Assembly: GCA_013297885.1 (NCBI GenBank)
Contig: JAAFIR010000003.1
Span: 1 to 64,000, forward strand
Direction of reading: 5' to 3'
Length of the DNA: 64,000 nt
DNA from: Leptospirales bacterium
Lineage (GTDB): Bacteria > Spirochaetota > Leptospiria > Leptospirales > Leptospiraceae
Part shown: positions 53,756-62,437 of the stretch, in pieces
How the letters are laid out: every line of letters starts with the position of its first letter
Position numbering within the stretch: position 1 is the stretch's first letter
The notes under the pieces: generated by a model
Database searches by the model: none
What the model was told of the DNA's origin: nothing
The model's input: only the letters and a program-made list of their open reading frames with translations
Translations under genes and position numbers: made by a program

Positions 53756-54478
53756 ATGATTGAAGAGTTAAAAAAGCCGGGGAGAAAATTAAAAAGAAGT
53801 ATTATCGAAGAAATAGATAAAAATTCCAAAAAATACATTCCTGAATTTTTACAAATTTTAAAACAAGAATCTGAAAATCCACAAGATCCAAATTCCAGAG
53901 TTGAAAAAAATGATTACCTTTATGCAATGTATTTTTTAGCAAGAGATAGAGTTGTAGAAGCAGAACAATATATTCTAAAACTTTTTTCAAGAGATGGAAA
54001 TTATTTAAACATTCTCACTGGTGATATGATATTTACAGATATACCTTCTATTTTGGCTTCAGTTTTTTCAGGTGATTTAACAAAATATAAAGAAGCTATT
54101 TTAAATCAAAAAGGAAATGAATTTGCAAGAGCTGGAATTTTACAAGCAATAGCAATTTTAACTTATAACAACAAAGTAGAACGTGAAAAAATAAACCATT
54201 TTTACAAAGAGTTATATTACGAATTAGAAAAAGAACCCATTTTTGTTTATTGCATTTTAGTTCAAAGTTCTGCACTTATTTTTAATAAACTTCATGAAAG
54301 AGAAATTAGAAAAATATATAAAAATCATTTAGTTGATGAAATTTATATTCCATTAAAAGAAATTGAAGAATTTTGGGAAGGTAACGAATTTGCTGTATTA
54401 AACAATGAATTTTCGGATTATGTTTTTTTAGACGATCCAATATATAGAATGGAAGAATGGGCTGATTTTAGTGATTAA
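53756..54478 (+). CDS. Hypothetical all-helical protein (HEAT-like)
   Basis: This 240-residue soluble protein of helix pairs (KYIPEFLQILKQES, DYLYAMYFLARDRVVEAEQY, FARAGILQAIAILTYNNKVE, LYYELEKEPIFVYCILVQSS) looks like DUF1186/HEAT-type repeats, which bind proteins. The acidic tail has FWEGNEFAVLNNEFSDYVF. I do not assign a function. It overlaps the following transferase gene by 8 bp. Confidence 0.62.
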   Translation: MIEELKKPGRKLKRSIIEEIDKNSKKYIPEFLQILKQESENPQDPNSRVEKNDYLYAMYFLARDRVVEAEQYILKLFSRDGNYLNILTGDMIFTDIPSILASVFSGDLTKYKEAILNQKGNEFARAGILQAIAILTYNNKVEREKINHFYKELYYELEKEPIFVYCILVQSSALIFNKLHEREIRKIYKNHLVDEIYIPLKEIEEFWEGNEFAVLNNEFSDYVFLDDPIYRMEEWADFSD

Positions 54479-55508
54479 AGTTTTTTTTGTTTCTTTTTAT
54501 TTATTTTTAATTTTACTATTTTTTTATTTTAGTCATTCATCTGTCTTAAGTTTATTTTTGTTAGGACTTAGTATTTTTTTACATATTTTATTTTATAAAA
54601 TTTCTTTTTTGGGAAATCTTGATAAACCAAATGAAAGAAGTATGCACAAAATTCCCACAAAAAAATCAGCAGGAATCATTTTTATACCACTATTTATTTT
54701 TTTAAGTTCTGGTTATGAATATTTACTAAACGGTAGAATCACTAATCTAGATTTTTTCATTTTATTATTTTGTTTATGTTTACTTGGTTTTATTGATGAT
54801 ATTAAAAATCTTTCATTTAAAACAAAACTTTTAATTGAATTTGTACTCTTTGGAATTTATTTTCATCTAAATCCACCAAGTATCAGTTTTGTTCCAAATT
54901 ATTTTTCAATTCCAATATATGTTTTGCTTTCAATTTATTTTATCAATATTGTAAATTTTATGGATGGTATTGATTCTTATTTAGTAATTTTTTCCAATTT
55001 AACATTAACTATTTTTTTATTTTGGAAAACTGAATATTTATTTAATTTAGACCTAGCTTATTTTTTTCTGATTAGTATTTTTGGATTTAGTTTATTCAAT
55101 ATCTCAAAAGCTAGATTATTTATGGGTGATGCTGGCTCGTTACCAGTTGGATTTTTTTTATTCTATTCCAATTTTTTGTTTTTAAAAGAGCCCATTTCTT
55201 ATGAAAATTTTAATATTCTTCTGACTCCTTTCCTGACTTTATCTATTTTTGTAGTTGATTCAGTTCTGACAATTTTTATAAGACTACAAAATAAAGAAAA
55301 TATTTTTAAAGCACACAAAGAACATTCGTATCAAAAACTTTCTGAGAATCTGCACAATACAAATAAAGTAGTAATTTTATTTGGAATATTTCAATTTTTA
55401 ACAATTCTTTGTACTCAGTTTTTTATGAATCAAATTTTAATTTATTTAAGTTTAGTTTTTTTGATTAAAATTATTCTATATTTTTATATTAGAAAAAGAA
55501 TTGTTTAG
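54471..55508 (+). CDS. Polyprenyl-phosphate sugar-1-phosphate transferase (WecA/MraY family)
   Basis: This 345-residue protein with about ten helices has the family's key motifs: DKPNERSMHKIPTKKSAGII at about 50, the acidic pair in LGFIDDIKNLSFK at about 108, NFMDGIDSYLVIFSN at about 162, and FMGDAGSLPVGFF at about 217, with KEHSYQKL near 283 (the HIHH-like loop). It transfers a HexNAc-1-phosphate from UDP-sugar to undecaprenyl phosphate to start O-antigen or another glycan. The short form lacks MraY-only features, so I favour WecA-like. It starts at a GTG within the previous gene's end. Confidence 0.86.
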   Translation: MIKVFFVSFYLFLILLFFYFSHSSVLSLFLLGLSIFLHILFYKISFLGNLDKPNERSMHKIPTKKSAGIIFIPLFIFLSSGYEYLLNGRITNLDFFILLFCLCLLGFIDDIKNLSFKTKLLIEFVLFGIYFHLNPPSISFVPNYFSIPIYVLLSIYFINIVNFMDGIDSYLVIFSNLTLTIFLFWKTEYLFNLDLAYFFLISIFGFSLFNISKARLFMGDAGSLPVGFFLFYSNFLFLKEPISYENFNILLTPFLTLSIFVVDSVLTIFIRLQNKENIFKAHKEHSYQKLSENLHNTNKVVILFGIFQFLTILCTQFFMNQILIYLSLVFLIKIILYFYIRKRIV

Positions 55509-56779
55509 ACTTTTTTTAATTTATTTGTTAAAAATAAAATTCCTAATATTAAAATGCCTGATATTAAAAAAACTTTTTCGTGTCCTAGTGTAAAATAAAT
55601 AAATCCAAAACTAAATGGTGCAATTGCACGAGCTAAAGATCCAAAGCCTCTCATTATCCCTAAATTTTTTCCTTGTTCAGTTGTAGATGAAAAGATAGAG
55701 GTAATTGCTGAAATAGATGGATTTAAAAAAGCAGACCCAAAAGCCGTAAAAATCAAACTGAACATAGAAAAATAAAAATTTTTAGAAAAATACAACATAC
55801 TAAATCCAATCACTAAAAGAATTATACCATAATTTACTAATTTTAAATTAGAAACTTTTCCTGATAATCTTCTGATTAACCCACCCTGCACAAAAACAAT
55901 TAATAAACCTAGATAAACAAATACATATCCTATTTGTAATTGATTTAAATTAAAAAATAAATTTAAATAAAAATTAAAACTAAATTCAAAACCAGAAAAA
56001 GCAAATGTATAAATAAAATAGATAAAACAAATTAGAGGTAATTCTTTAAGGTTAGAGTTTTTTAAATCTAAAACAGGATGTGTAAAATCTTTTTTTTCAG
56101 ATTTTGTAATCAAAGTCTCTTGGTAATAAAATAAAATTAAAAATAAATTAATTAAAGCCAAAGTTAAAGAACCAATTGCAGCTAAAGGATAATAGGTTAA
56201 AAAAGGATAAGAATTGTTTAGTTCATGATTTAAATTTAAACTTGCAAGTAATCCTCCGATTGGAGGACCAAAAATAAATCCAAGACCAATCCCTGCACCA
56301 ATTAACCCCATAGATTTTGCCCTGTCTTTTTCAGAACTTAAATCAGCCATTGAAGCTGAAGCCACTGAAATATTCCCACCCATCGTACCAGAAATGATTC
56401 TTGATATTACAAACAAATTAAAACTATCTGAAAAAATCCATAACGCATAACTAAACACTGAACCAATAGTTGTTAAAGTTAGAATTTTTTTTCTACCAAT
56501 TTGATCAGAAAGTCTTCCCCAAACAGGAGAGAAGATAAACTGTAAAAATGAATACAAACTACCTACAATTCCACCTATTAGAACAAAATAGTATGGATTT
56601 GAATTTGATAGTCCAAAATATTCTGGTATTTTTAGTAAAGCTTGAATTGAAAAAGAATCTTTATCATTTTCCAAAAACCATTTTAAAAGATTTGGAAAAA
56701 TTGGAAATAAAATTGAGAATCCAACCATATCCACAAAAACAGTCAAGATTAGAGAGAATTTGGAAGGATTTTTATTCAT
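55505..56779 (-). CDS. MFS transporter (TetA/MdtG-like)
   Basis: This 424-residue protein has twelve helices. The motif between helices 2 and 3 is SPVWGRLSDQIGRKKILTL at about 90, and the antiporter-like motif is GAGIGLGFIFGPPIGGLLAS at about 160. This resembles the tetracycline-resistance-type efflux subfamily. The substrate cannot be told. It converges on the WecA-like gene with a 4-bp overlap. A clean terminator sits upstream, after the phasin-like gene. Confidence 0.85.
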   Translation of the reverse strand: MNKNPSKFSLILTVFVDMVGFSILFPIFPNLLKWFLENDKDSFSIQALLKIPEYFGLSNSNPYYFVLIGGIVGSLYSFLQFIFSPVWGRLSDQIGRKKILTLTTIGSVFSYALWIFSDSFNLFVISRIISGTMGGNISVASASMADLSSEKDRAKSMGLIGAGIGLGFIFGPPIGGLLASLNLNHELNNSYPFLTYYPLAAIGSLTLALINLFLILFYYQETLITKSEKKDFTHPVLDLKNSNLKELPLICFIYFIYTFAFSGFEFSFNFYLNLFFNLNQLQIGYVFVYLGLLIVFVQGGLIRRLSGKVSNLKLVNYGIILLVIGFSMLYFSKNFYFSMFSLIFTAFGSAFLNPSISAITSIFSSTTEQGKNLGIMRGFGSLARAIAPFSFGFIYFTLGHEKVFLISGILILGILFLTNKLKKV

Positions 56780-56782
56780 TAG

Positions 56783-56812
56783 GAAAAACCGGTCTTATGA
56801 AAAAAACCGGCG
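56783..56812 (-). terminator. Intrinsic terminator of the phasin-like gene
   Basis: Read on the minus strand, CCGGT (rc of 56806-56810) pairs with ACCGG (rc of 56789-56793) over a 12-nt loop and is followed by TTTTT. It lies 15 nt after the stop of the phasin-like gene. GC pairs are rare in this region, which makes it stand out. Confidence 0.6.
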
Positions 56813-56824
56813 ATTTCATTTGAA

Positions 56825-57205
56825 TTATTTTGTAGAACCTGATTGAGGTTTGTATTTTTCAATTAAAGCTTTTAACTCATCAAGAGCTGATTTAGCTTGA
56901 GTTTTTACGTTCTCAGGTAAGGCTTGATCAATTTGAGCATAAATATCTTCAAAGTTTGTTTGAGCTTTAGTGATAATGTCTTTGTAACTTCCATTAGCAT
57001 TTTCTAAAACATCTTTAGTGTCTTTGATTGTTTTGTTTAATAGATCTCTTACTTGAACTGCTTGTTCAGATTGATCCAATTCACCTTTTTGCTTAATTTC
57101 GTTGAATTTTTTTTCAAAATCAACTACAGAATTTTTTAATGCTTCTTCTCCTGCTCTAAATAGTGCAATCCCAGCATTTACCACATCTGTTAAAACTTTT
57201 TCCAT
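56825..57205 (-). CDS. Phasin-like protein
   Basis: This 126-residue all-helical protein starts at the ATG at 57205, preceded by AAGGAG; the frame is open to 57238. Helical stretches are EKVLTDVVNAGIALFRAGEE, SVVDFEKKFNEIKQKGELD, and the tail VKTQAKSALDELKALIEKYK. It resembles phasin/PhaP-like polyhydroxyalkanoate granule proteins, but the family is loosely defined. No PHA synthase is nearby. It is probably transcribed together with, or just after, the bifunctional nuclease gene. Confidence 0.7.
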   Translation of the reverse strand: MEKVLTDVVNAGIALFRAGEEALKNSVVDFEKKFNEIKQKGELDQSEQAVQVRDLLNKTIKDTKDVLENANGSYKDIITKAQTNFEDIYAQIDQALPENVKTQAKSALDELKALIEKYKPQSGSTK

Positions 57206-57294
57206 AGAAAACTCCTTTTCATCGGTATTTGATACCATTTTTTTTTCAAACGATAGATTAGAAAGTCTAATAAAATTGGAAAAATATAATTTTT

Positions 57295-57888
57295 TTAAGT
57301 ATTGTCTATGATTTTTTTTATTTGATCTCTTAATTTAGCAGCAGTTTCATACTCTTCATCAGTAATTGCTTTATCTAATTTATCTTGTAAAATTTCTAAA
57401 TTTGATTTGGGTGTTGATGGTTCGTTTAAAATTGTGCTTTCATCACTAACAAATTCATCTTTTACACCTAAAAATTCATTTGATTTCATTGATACTCCAG
57501 CTTCATCCAAAACTTTTTTTGAAATAAAAATGGGTGCATCTGCTCTAAGGGCAAGTGCAATTGAATCGGAAGGTCTAGCATCAATTAAAAAAATTTCTTC
57601 ATCTTTTCGGAGTGAAATTTTTGCATAAAAAGTATTGTCTACAATTTCATCAATAGTAACTTTTACTACTTGGGCACCGAGAGCAGGAATAAACATCATA
57701 ATTAAATCATGAGTCATTGGTCTTGGTGGAGTGATTCCATCTAAAACAGAGGTGATTGCATGTGTTTCAAGAGGACCTATAAAAATGGGAACAACTTTTT
57801 GTTCAGGATAATCTTGTGGTTTTAAAAAAATAGCAAAACCAACATTAGTGAGAGTTATATCTGAAATTTTTACTTCAATCAAGTCCAT
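57295..57888 (-). CDS. Bifunctional nuclease (DUF151) with UVR motif
   Basis: This 197-residue protein has the DUF151 core, VGFAIFLKPQDYPEQKVVPI and FIGPLETHAITSVLDGI, with RPSDSIALALRADAPIFISK at about 103, as in plant and bacterial bifunctional RNase/DNases. The C-terminal 35 residues are a UVR motif (LQDKLDKAITDEEYETAAKL), as in UvrB/UvrC and ClpC. Fused DUF151-UVR proteins are common in spirochaetes. It starts 59 nt away from the divergent membrane protein gene. Confidence 0.85.
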   Translation of the reverse strand: MDLIEVKISDITLTNVGFAIFLKPQDYPEQKVVPIFIGPLETHAITSVLDGITPPRPMTHDLIMMFIPALGAQVVKVTIDEIVDNTFYAKISLRKDEEIFLIDARPSDSIALALRADAPIFISKKVLDEAGVSMKSNEFLGVKDEFVSDESTILNEPSTPKSNLEILQDKLDKAITDEEYETAAKLRDQIKKIIDNT

Positions 57889-57966
57889 AAAAACAATATA
57901 ATTGTAGTTGGTTTTTTTAAAAACTAATTTATGTCTATTAAGGCTTTTTTCTGAATTAATTTAAGA

Positions 57967-58809
57967 ATGGAAATATATTTTTTTTGTTTTAATTTTACAA
58001 TTTTTTCGTTTTTAGGATTTAGTTTTTTTGAAAGAAATATTGATTTTGGTAATAGAATCAAATTATTTTTTCAAATAATATTTTTTTCAATTCTATTCTA
58101 TTTATTTTTTAAAAATTCTGATTTTTTTGGATTAGAGTTGATTGCCCTAAAAAAAAGTTTTTTTAATATAAAATATTTAATTGTTTTATTTTTATTTGCA
58201 ATTTTATTCTATTTTTTTTTGAACAAAGAAAATTCCACACTATTTAAAATTTTATATGTTCCAAGTTCCATTTATATCTTTTTTTATTTATTTGGAGTTG
58301 AAGAATTCTTTTTTACAGAAAAAATTGAATCTTTACAACTTTTAAAAACCCAAAATTTATTTATTGGATTTTTTTCGTTTCTTTTAATTTTAATACCATC
58401 GCGTAGTATTAGATTTTTAGTTTTTACTTTAACATTATTTTTACTGTATTATTTAATTTCTGAACAAAAAAAAATCAATTTTAGCGAAATTCACCAAACT
58501 TATATTCCAAATGAATTTTGGAAAGATCAAGCTTTTCTAGTAGAAGAAGAAAATGGAATTTATATTTTAAAACAAAATGAAAAAGACGATCAATATTTTA
58601 AATTTTCTATAAAACAAATTCCCTTAGAAAATCCAAATATAAAAAAATTAGCTGAATATTATATTTCTAATTTTGAATTTCCTATTCTCATTCGAGAAGA
58701 AAATTTTCTAATTATTTATGAATTAAAAAGAAGTTTTAAAACGGAAAATTTTAAAGTGGTTTTAAACTTAAATTCCAATCAAAAAAAAATAGATGGTCCA
58801 ATTTTTTAG
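57967..58809 (+). CDS. Hypothetical membrane protein
   Basis: This 280-residue protein has about five to six hydrophobic helices in the first 165 residues (FCFNFTIFSFLGFSFF, LIVLFLFAILFYFFL, LFIGFFSFLLILIP), then a soluble end with strands (FLVEEENGIYILKQNEKDDQ, FEFPILIREENFLIIYEL). I recognise no family. The soluble tail is probably periplasmic. A weak inverted repeat, CAAACC/GGTTTG (58810-58835), lies just past the stop and may end transcription. Confidence 0.55.
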   Translation: MEIYFFCFNFTIFSFLGFSFFERNIDFGNRIKLFFQIIFFSILFYLFFKNSDFFGLELIALKKSFFNIKYLIVLFLFAILFYFFLNKENSTLFKILYVPSSIYIFFYLFGVEEFFFTEKIESLQLLKTQNLFIGFFSFLLILIPSRSIRFLVFTLTLFLLYYLISEQKKINFSEIHQTYIPNEFWKDQAFLVEEENGIYILKQNEKDDQYFKFSIKQIPLENPNIKKLAEYYISNFEFPILIREENFLIIYELKRSFKTENFKVVLNLNSNQKKIDGPIF

Positions 58810-58851
58810 CAAACCCAAAGTATTGTAATGGTTTGAACTTATTTTATAATT

Positions 58852-59595
58852 CTAAACAATCTCCGTGAGACCACCATCTACAACAATACTTTGACCAGTG
58901 ATATAAGAAGAAGCATCAGATGCAAGAAAAATGGCAGCACCTACAAGGTCTTCAGTTGTACCCATTCTCTTCATGGGAATTTTGGAGTTGATTTCTTTTA
59001 GCATTGATTCTTTGGAAGTCATTCCACTTACCATATCTGTATTTATAAAACCGGGGCAAATTGCATTTAGGCGGAAATTATTTCTAGTCCATTCTGAAGC
59101 ACAAGCTTTTGTGAGTTGTATAACTGCACCTTTAGTTCCAGAATAAACAGTTGCAAGAGCAAAACCTCTAAGACCAAGAACAGAAGCAATATTGATAATG
59201 TTGCCTCCTTTTGTTTTATGAGTTTTGTAGTAGGCTTGAGAGGCACGGAACACTGCTTTGAAGTTTACAGAAATTAACTCTTCCATATCTTTTTCAGAAA
59301 GTGCTGATCCAGGAATATCTTTTGAAATACCAGCATTATTAATTAACACATCCAATTTTCCATGTTTCGTTTTTATTTCTTCGATGATGTCTTTGATATT
59401 ATCTTGTTCCAAAACATTGTTTACTTTTCCAATAATACCAGATTCACTCATCCATGAAATTGATTTATCAGATGAACCAGTTCCATAAACAATTGCACCT
59501 TCTTCTTTAAAGCCAAGAGCAAAGGCTTTTCCAATTCCCCTACTCGCTCCTGTAATTAAAATTGTTCTATCTTTTACACTAAACCTGCTCATCAT
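58852..59595 (-). CDS. Short-chain dehydrogenase/reductase (SDR)
   Basis: This 247-residue classical SDR has TILITGASRGIGKAFALGF at about 12 (NAD(P) binding), DVLINNAGIS at about 83, the catalytic Ser in INIASVLGLRG at about 135, and Tyr-x-x-x-Lys in VYSGTKGAVIQLTKACASEW at about 152. The C-terminal GGLTEIV is standard. Family enzymes reduce ketones or acyl-ACP (FabG-like). The substrate is unknown. Its start overlaps the mtnP stop (ATGA), so the two form an operon. Confidence 0.9.
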   Translation of the reverse strand: MMSRFSVKDRTILITGASRGIGKAFALGFKEEGAIVYGTGSSDKSISWMSESGIIGKVNNVLEQDNIKDIIEEIKTKHGKLDVLINNAGISKDIPGSALSEKDMEELISVNFKAVFRASQAYYKTHKTKGGNIINIASVLGLRGFALATVYSGTKGAVIQLTKACASEWTRNNFRLNAICPGFINTDMVSGMTSKESMLKEINSKIPMKRMGTTEDLVGAAIFLASDASSYITGQSIVVDGGLTEIV

Positions 59596-60449
59596 AACTC
59601 CAAAATAGTTTGTAATTTTTTCATTTGTTCTGGATTTCTTTTTTCAGTTGAAGTAATAATCGAAAATTTAGAAGTTCCAACTAGACTTAAATCATCTCCA
59701 TTTCCAAGAAGAGGAATGATTTCAGAAATAATTTTTTTTGCTGTTGTATTATTATCAGTTAGATTAGCAATCACCATTTCAACTGTAACAGGTTCTTCAT
59801 GTTCTTTCCATGAATCATAGTCAGTTGACATACAAATCATTTGGTAATGAATTTCTGCTTCTCGAGCGAGTTTTGCTTCTGGTAAAACTGACATATTTAT
59901 AATATCTCCACCAATTTCACGATATAATTTTGATTCTGCTCTAGTTGAAAAAAGCGGTCCTTCCATACAAACCAAAGTTTTTTTAGTGTGTAATTTGATT
60001 TTTAAATCTTTACAAACTTTAATAACTTTTTCAGCAATTGAAGATGAAAATGGTTCTCCAAAACTTGCATGTGCAACAACTCCTTTGCCAAAAAAACTTG
60101 ACTCACGAATTCCTTTTGTTCTATCTATAATTTGATTTGGCAATACAAAATCTTTTGGAGCAATTTTTTCTTTGAGTGAACCAACTGAACTAAATGCTAA
60201 AATTTCTTCTACTCCTAAAAGTTTTAAAGCTGCTATGTTTGCTAAATTCGGAATTTCAGAAGGAGATAAAAAATGTCCTCTACCATGTCGTGGTAAAAAA
60301 GCAATTAATTTTTCTTTGTATTTTGCGATTGTGATACTGTCTGAAGGTTTTCCCCATTCAGTATTTGGAAAATATTCTTCAATAACTTCCATTCCTTCCA
60401 AATTATAAAGTCCAGTTCCGCCAATAATTGCTGCTTTTACTTTTTCCAT
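59592..60449 (-). CDS. mtnP: S-methyl-5'-thioadenosine phosphorylase
   Basis: This 285-residue purine-phosphorylase-family enzyme has AAIIGGTGLYNLEGMEVIEE at about 7 and IAFLPRHGRGHFLSPSEIPN at about 49 (phosphate and base site). It also has LVCMEGPLFSTRAESKLYRE at about 158 and MICMSTDYDSWKEHEEPVT at about 203 (Met and Asp in the base pocket), as in MTAP. It splits methylthioadenosine into adenine and methylthioribose-1-phosphate in methionine salvage. The adjacent SDR is probably not part of that pathway. Confidence 0.91.
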   Translation of the reverse strand: MEKVKAAIIGGTGLYNLEGMEVIEEYFPNTEWGKPSDSITIAKYKEKLIAFLPRHGRGHFLSPSEIPNLANIAALKLLGVEEILAFSSVGSLKEKIAPKDFVLPNQIIDRTKGIRESSFFGKGVVAHASFGEPFSSSIAEKVIKVCKDLKIKLHTKKTLVCMEGPLFSTRAESKLYREIGGDIINMSVLPEAKLAREAEIHYQMICMSTDYDSWKEHEEPVTVEMVIANLTDNNTTAKKIISEIIPLLGNGDDLSLVGTSKFSIITSTEKRNPEQMKKLQTILEL

Positions 60450-60530
60450 TATTTCCTACTTATATAATTATTTTAAGAACATGAAAAAAGAATTCCTAAG
60501 AATCACAAATCATTTTTATAAAGTTTTTTT

Positions 60531-60650
60531 GCGAATTTTTTTTGTAGATTCAATCCCTAAGACGATGAGTTTCAACCCAGTGGACAGCCGGAGCTACATG
60601 TTGTTTAATTTCAAAATAAAGTTCTTTAAAAAAAACCGGGCCTTTCAAAT
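60531..60650 (+). repeat. Partial or degenerate copy of the dispersed element, copy I
   Basis: GCGAATTTTTTTTG and the joint AAAAAAAACCGGGCCTTTC match the family, with a T-run/A-run pairing between them. The second hairpin and the exit sequence are absent. A GC-richer insert (about 60550-60600) contains TTCAATCCCTAAGACG, which resembles a displaced exit. A short open frame across it is not a gene. Confidence 0.55.
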
Positions 60651-60737
60651 AGTATTGAAGAAATTGGTAATCTAGGTAAATGAATTTATAGTTTTTTTAT
60701 TCACTAACTAGAAAAACTAGCTAGTGAATTTTGGGAA

Positions 60738-61334
60738 TTAGAGGTTTTGAGAAATTTTATTTTCGAAATTAGTTAATTCTTCTGTTGAAATAACTTTTTG
60801 AGAATTTGTTTTTCCATTTTCAATTAATTTCAAAATAGTTTTATCTTGAATATTTTTTGAAATTACAGTTACTTCTTTTAATTTTCCATTTACTTCAGTG
60901 AAAAATTGTTCTGGTTTGTTTTTGAAAAGAACTAAATTTTTGTCAGAATCTGAAGTTGTAATTGTTAATTTTTTTCCAAACTCAGAATAATTTAAAGACA
61001 TTTTTCTATTTTCTTTTTCATAATAAACACTACAAACACCTTCTTCATCATAATTACAAAGTGGATTACCTTTTTCAGTTCTCCAATATTCAATTACATT
61101 AAATACTGCAAGATCTGCTAAACCAGAAAAAAAATAAATTGGTGATAAAACTGTCATAAAAATTGTTCTTAAAGTTTTACGTAGAAATGGATTACCGTCT
61201 ATTTTTAAAGATTTATTTAAAGTGTAAAAAGTTCTAGTGAGTGCAAATTCTCCAAAGCAATTGGAAAAAGATGAAATCGAAATTGAAACTACAGCGATTA
61301 GGATTATAGTTTTTTTCGTAATTTTATTTAACAT
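60738..61334 (-). CDS. DUF3332 membrane-associated protein
   Basis: This 198-residue protein has an N-terminal hydrophobic segment with a cysteine (AVVSISISSFSNCFGEFAL) and then FLRKTLRTIFMTVLSPIYFF. This matches DUF3332, small exported proteins of unknown role. The C-terminal half is beta-rich (VYYEKENRKMSLNYSEFGKK). A ribosome site (AGGGAGA) precedes the ATG. It stands alone between spacers. Confidence 0.74.
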   Translation of the reverse strand: MLNKITKKTIILIAVVSISISSFSNCFGEFALTRTFYTLNKSLKIDGNPFLRKTLRTIFMTVLSPIYFFSGLADLAVFNVIEYWRTEKGNPLCNYDEEGVCSVYYEKENRKMSLNYSEFGKKLTITTSDSDKNLVLFKNKPEQFFTEVNGKLKEVTVISKNIQDKTILKLIENGKTNSQKVISTEELTNFENKISQNL

Positions 61335-61431
61335 GGATTCTCCCTTATAAAAAAACTAGTTCTATTTTAAATTTTAGAATGTCTTATTTTTCAAGCAAAA
61401 AAGATTTTTTGGATAAATTTATTTCAGAGTT

Positions 61432-62178
61432 TTAATTTAGATTTTCTGCTAGAATTGAGTAAATTTTAGATTTTTCAAATTCTTGTTTATAATCCAAATT
61501 CGTTTTATCATAAAAACTTGCAAAATCGAGTCTTAAATCATGAATATTTTTTTCAATATAAAATTTAGAATTTTTTGATTTCTTTTTTTCAGAGTCAAAA
61601 TCGTAAAAAGTTTGGTTTTTATAATCCCAAACTAGTTCATTAGTCCATGTTTTTTTTTCTTTTAGCTTATTACTATTTTTTAAGCTTCGCTCATAATTGT
61701 ATTCCAAAAATAAAGAAACTCTTTTAGTTCCAAAATCTTGAAATTTAAACTCAGTGCTTAGATTATTTTTTTCTATTCCTTTTAAATTATTATAGGAGAT
61801 TGTTTCAAAAAAGACTGGTTTAAAAGTTTCATTATGCCATCTAAATATGATTAATAGTTTTTGGTTTTGTTCTTTTTCTTTTTTAGATTCCAATTCAATA
61901 AAAATCATTTTTCTACCTTCCCCAAGCCAATCTTCAAATCTAATTCTAGCTAAGTTAAATTCAACGGGTATAATTATTTTTTCAGGGTTTTGTTTTAAAG
62001 ATTCATTTTCATAATCAAATATATTCACATGTAGTTCTGTATCTTTAAATTCTTCAATAATACAATTTGTTTTTTTTGATTCTTTGAGATGAATAAAATT
62101 ACAATTACTAAAACTAGACTTGGATTCAGCTTTGATTGAAAAAACAAGAAATAGAGTTAATATTAATTTTAATTTCAT
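61432..62178 (-). CDS. Hypothetical exported protein
   Basis: This 248-residue protein has a signal peptide (LKLILTLFLVFSIKAESKS). The mature protein is beta-rich and highly charged (LGEGRKMIFIELESKKEKEQ), with a long lysine-rich stretch. No family is recognised. The ATG lies about 260 bp from metG, with which it is divergent. Confidence 0.55.
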   Translation of the reverse strand: MKLKLILTLFLVFSIKAESKSSFSNCNFIHLKESKKTNCIIEEFKDTELHVNIFDYENESLKQNPEKIIIPVEFNLARIRFEDWLGEGRKMIFIELESKKEKEQNQKLLIIFRWHNETFKPVFFETISYNNLKGIEKNNLSTEFKFQDFGTKRVSLFLEYNYERSLKNSNKLKEKKTWTNELVWDYKNQTFYDFDSEKKKSKNSKFYIEKNIHDLRLDFASFYDKTNLDYKQEFEKSKIYSILAENLN

Positions 62179-62280
62179 TTTGGAATCCTAAATTGATTAA
62201 CGACAGGATTTGTAAAAGTCTGAGTAAATTGAAAAAAATTTGATTGTAAATTACAATTAGGAATTTTTTTGTAATATTCT

Positions 62281-62345
62281 TTGGGCGAATTTTAATTCAG
62301 TTGGTTGCAACCAGTTTTCTAAAGCTTACAAATGCTTAGAGAAAC
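62281..62345 (+). repeat. Partial copy of the dispersed element, copy J
   Basis: It starts with TTGGGCGAATTTT and a hairpin (CAGTTGGTTGCAACCAG); an outer arm, ATTTTAATT, can pair with AATTAAAAT near 62370. The conserved joint, second hairpin and exit are missing, so it looks like a 5' half. It lies in the intergenic region before metG. Confidence 0.5.
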
Positions 62346-62437
62346 TTTTATTGCAAATAGAAATTAAAATGAATGTATCTTTTTTAAATTAATCAAAATC
62401 CTCTTGAGTCAAGGAAGGTTTAAAAAATCTTAGATTC

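Noticed and set aside
60481-60675. Plus-strand frame of 64 aa
   Set aside because: It crosses the partial element copy I, has no ribosome site, and its composition changes abruptly at the element.
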